Source: Pseudomonadales bacterium (GTDB lineage: Bacteria; Pseudomonadota; Gammaproteobacteria; Pseudomonadales; Azotimanducaceae). From it: a stretch of DNA of 5,762 nt. Positions 5,677 to 5,762 of the stretch are shown here, piece by piece. The DNA is taken from NCBI GenBank assembly GCA_029244465.1, contig JAQWQN010000208.1:1-5762 (forward strand). The letters are read 5' to 3'. Both the position numbers and the translations under genes were made by a program. A model generated the notes under the pieces. It did no database searches, was not told where the DNA came from, and worked only from the letters and a program-made list of their open reading frames with translations. Each line of letters begins with the position of its first letter. Within the stretch, counting starts at the first letter, position 1.

Positions 5677-5762
5677 TTAAATACGCGACAACTGCCACAT
5701 GACAAACAGTCCCATGGCGAAGCCAAGCATGATGTTGACTAGAATGTAGTGCACCCCTGCAA
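5677..5762 (-). CDS. C-terminus of a membrane protein (partial)
   Basis: A minus-strand reading frame enters from beyond the window and ends at TAA 5679-5677. The 27 visible residues run from A-G-V-H-Y to S-R-I and are almost entirely one hydrophobic segment (I-L-V-N-I-M-L-G-F-A-M-G-L-F-V-M-W), as in a last transmembrane helix. This frame was chosen because one alternative hits a stop and the other gives an implausible His-rich stretch. It is the upstream partner of the 55-residue protein. A small transporter or channel subunit is possible, but the family cannot be named from this fragment. Confidence 0.55.
   Translation of the reverse strand, partial: AGVHYILVNIMLGFAMGLFVMWQLSRI

Noticed and set aside
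5666..5698. GTG at 5698-5696 as the start of the small membrane protein
   Set aside because: It would overlap the end of the upstream membrane gene, adds a non-conserved-looking stretch, and has no ribosome site; ATG 5665-5663 just after the upstream stop is more natural.
5505..5702. Plus-strand open frame of 65 codons after the terminator
   Set aside because: It is antisense to the small membrane protein, starts inside the terminator hairpin and encodes an Arg/Ser-rich, unrecognisable sequence.

Overview
The window looks like part of a bacterial catabolic gene cluster, probably from a proteobacterium. It has Shine-Dalgarno sites, tightly packed overlapping genes, a Tat-exported protein and moderate GC judged by eye. 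No rRNA, tRNA, insertion sequence, CRISPR array or origin is visible, and I cannot name a genus.

Layout. Positions 1-101 (minus strand) hold the first 33 codons of a Tat-signal protein, possibly an amidase. A 154-base divergent spacer with two small palindromes follows. A compact plus-strand run from 256 to 5485 then carries five genes: (1) a NicX/M29-family non-haem iron ring-opening dioxygenase; (2) an alpha/beta hydrolase whose conserved N-terminus can only be encoded if translation starts at a non-standard AUA codon; (3) an acyl-CoA dehydrogenase-fold flavoprotein lacking the usual catalytic glutamate; (4) an AMP-forming acyl-CoA synthetase; (5) a short-chain dehydrogenase/reductase. Genes 1/2, 2/3 and 4/5 overlap by 4, 8 and 4 bases, and 3/4 are 29 bases apart, so all five are probably one operon. 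A perfect 11-bp hairpin ends it and also ends the convergent minus-strand genes. Those are a 55-residue one-helix membrane protein (5498-5665) and the C-terminus of another membrane protein that runs off the window (5677-5762).

How the genes could work together (inference). NicX cleaves 2,5-dihydroxypyridine to N-formylmaleamate in nicotinate catabolism, and an alpha/beta hydrolase (NicD) follows it there. Here the same pair heads an operon that continues with a CoA ligase, an acyl-CoA dehydrogenase homologue and an SDR. No maleate isomerase (NicE) or cytosolic maleamate amidase (NicF) is seen. That suggests a hydroxylated N-heterocycle, or a related ring, is opened and deacylated, and the resulting acid is processed as a CoA thioester. 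The dioxygenase keeps the iron ligands but differs from NicX at an active-site glutamate position, so its substrate is probably not simply 2,5-dihydroxypyridine. The pathway and substrate are not established by the sequence.
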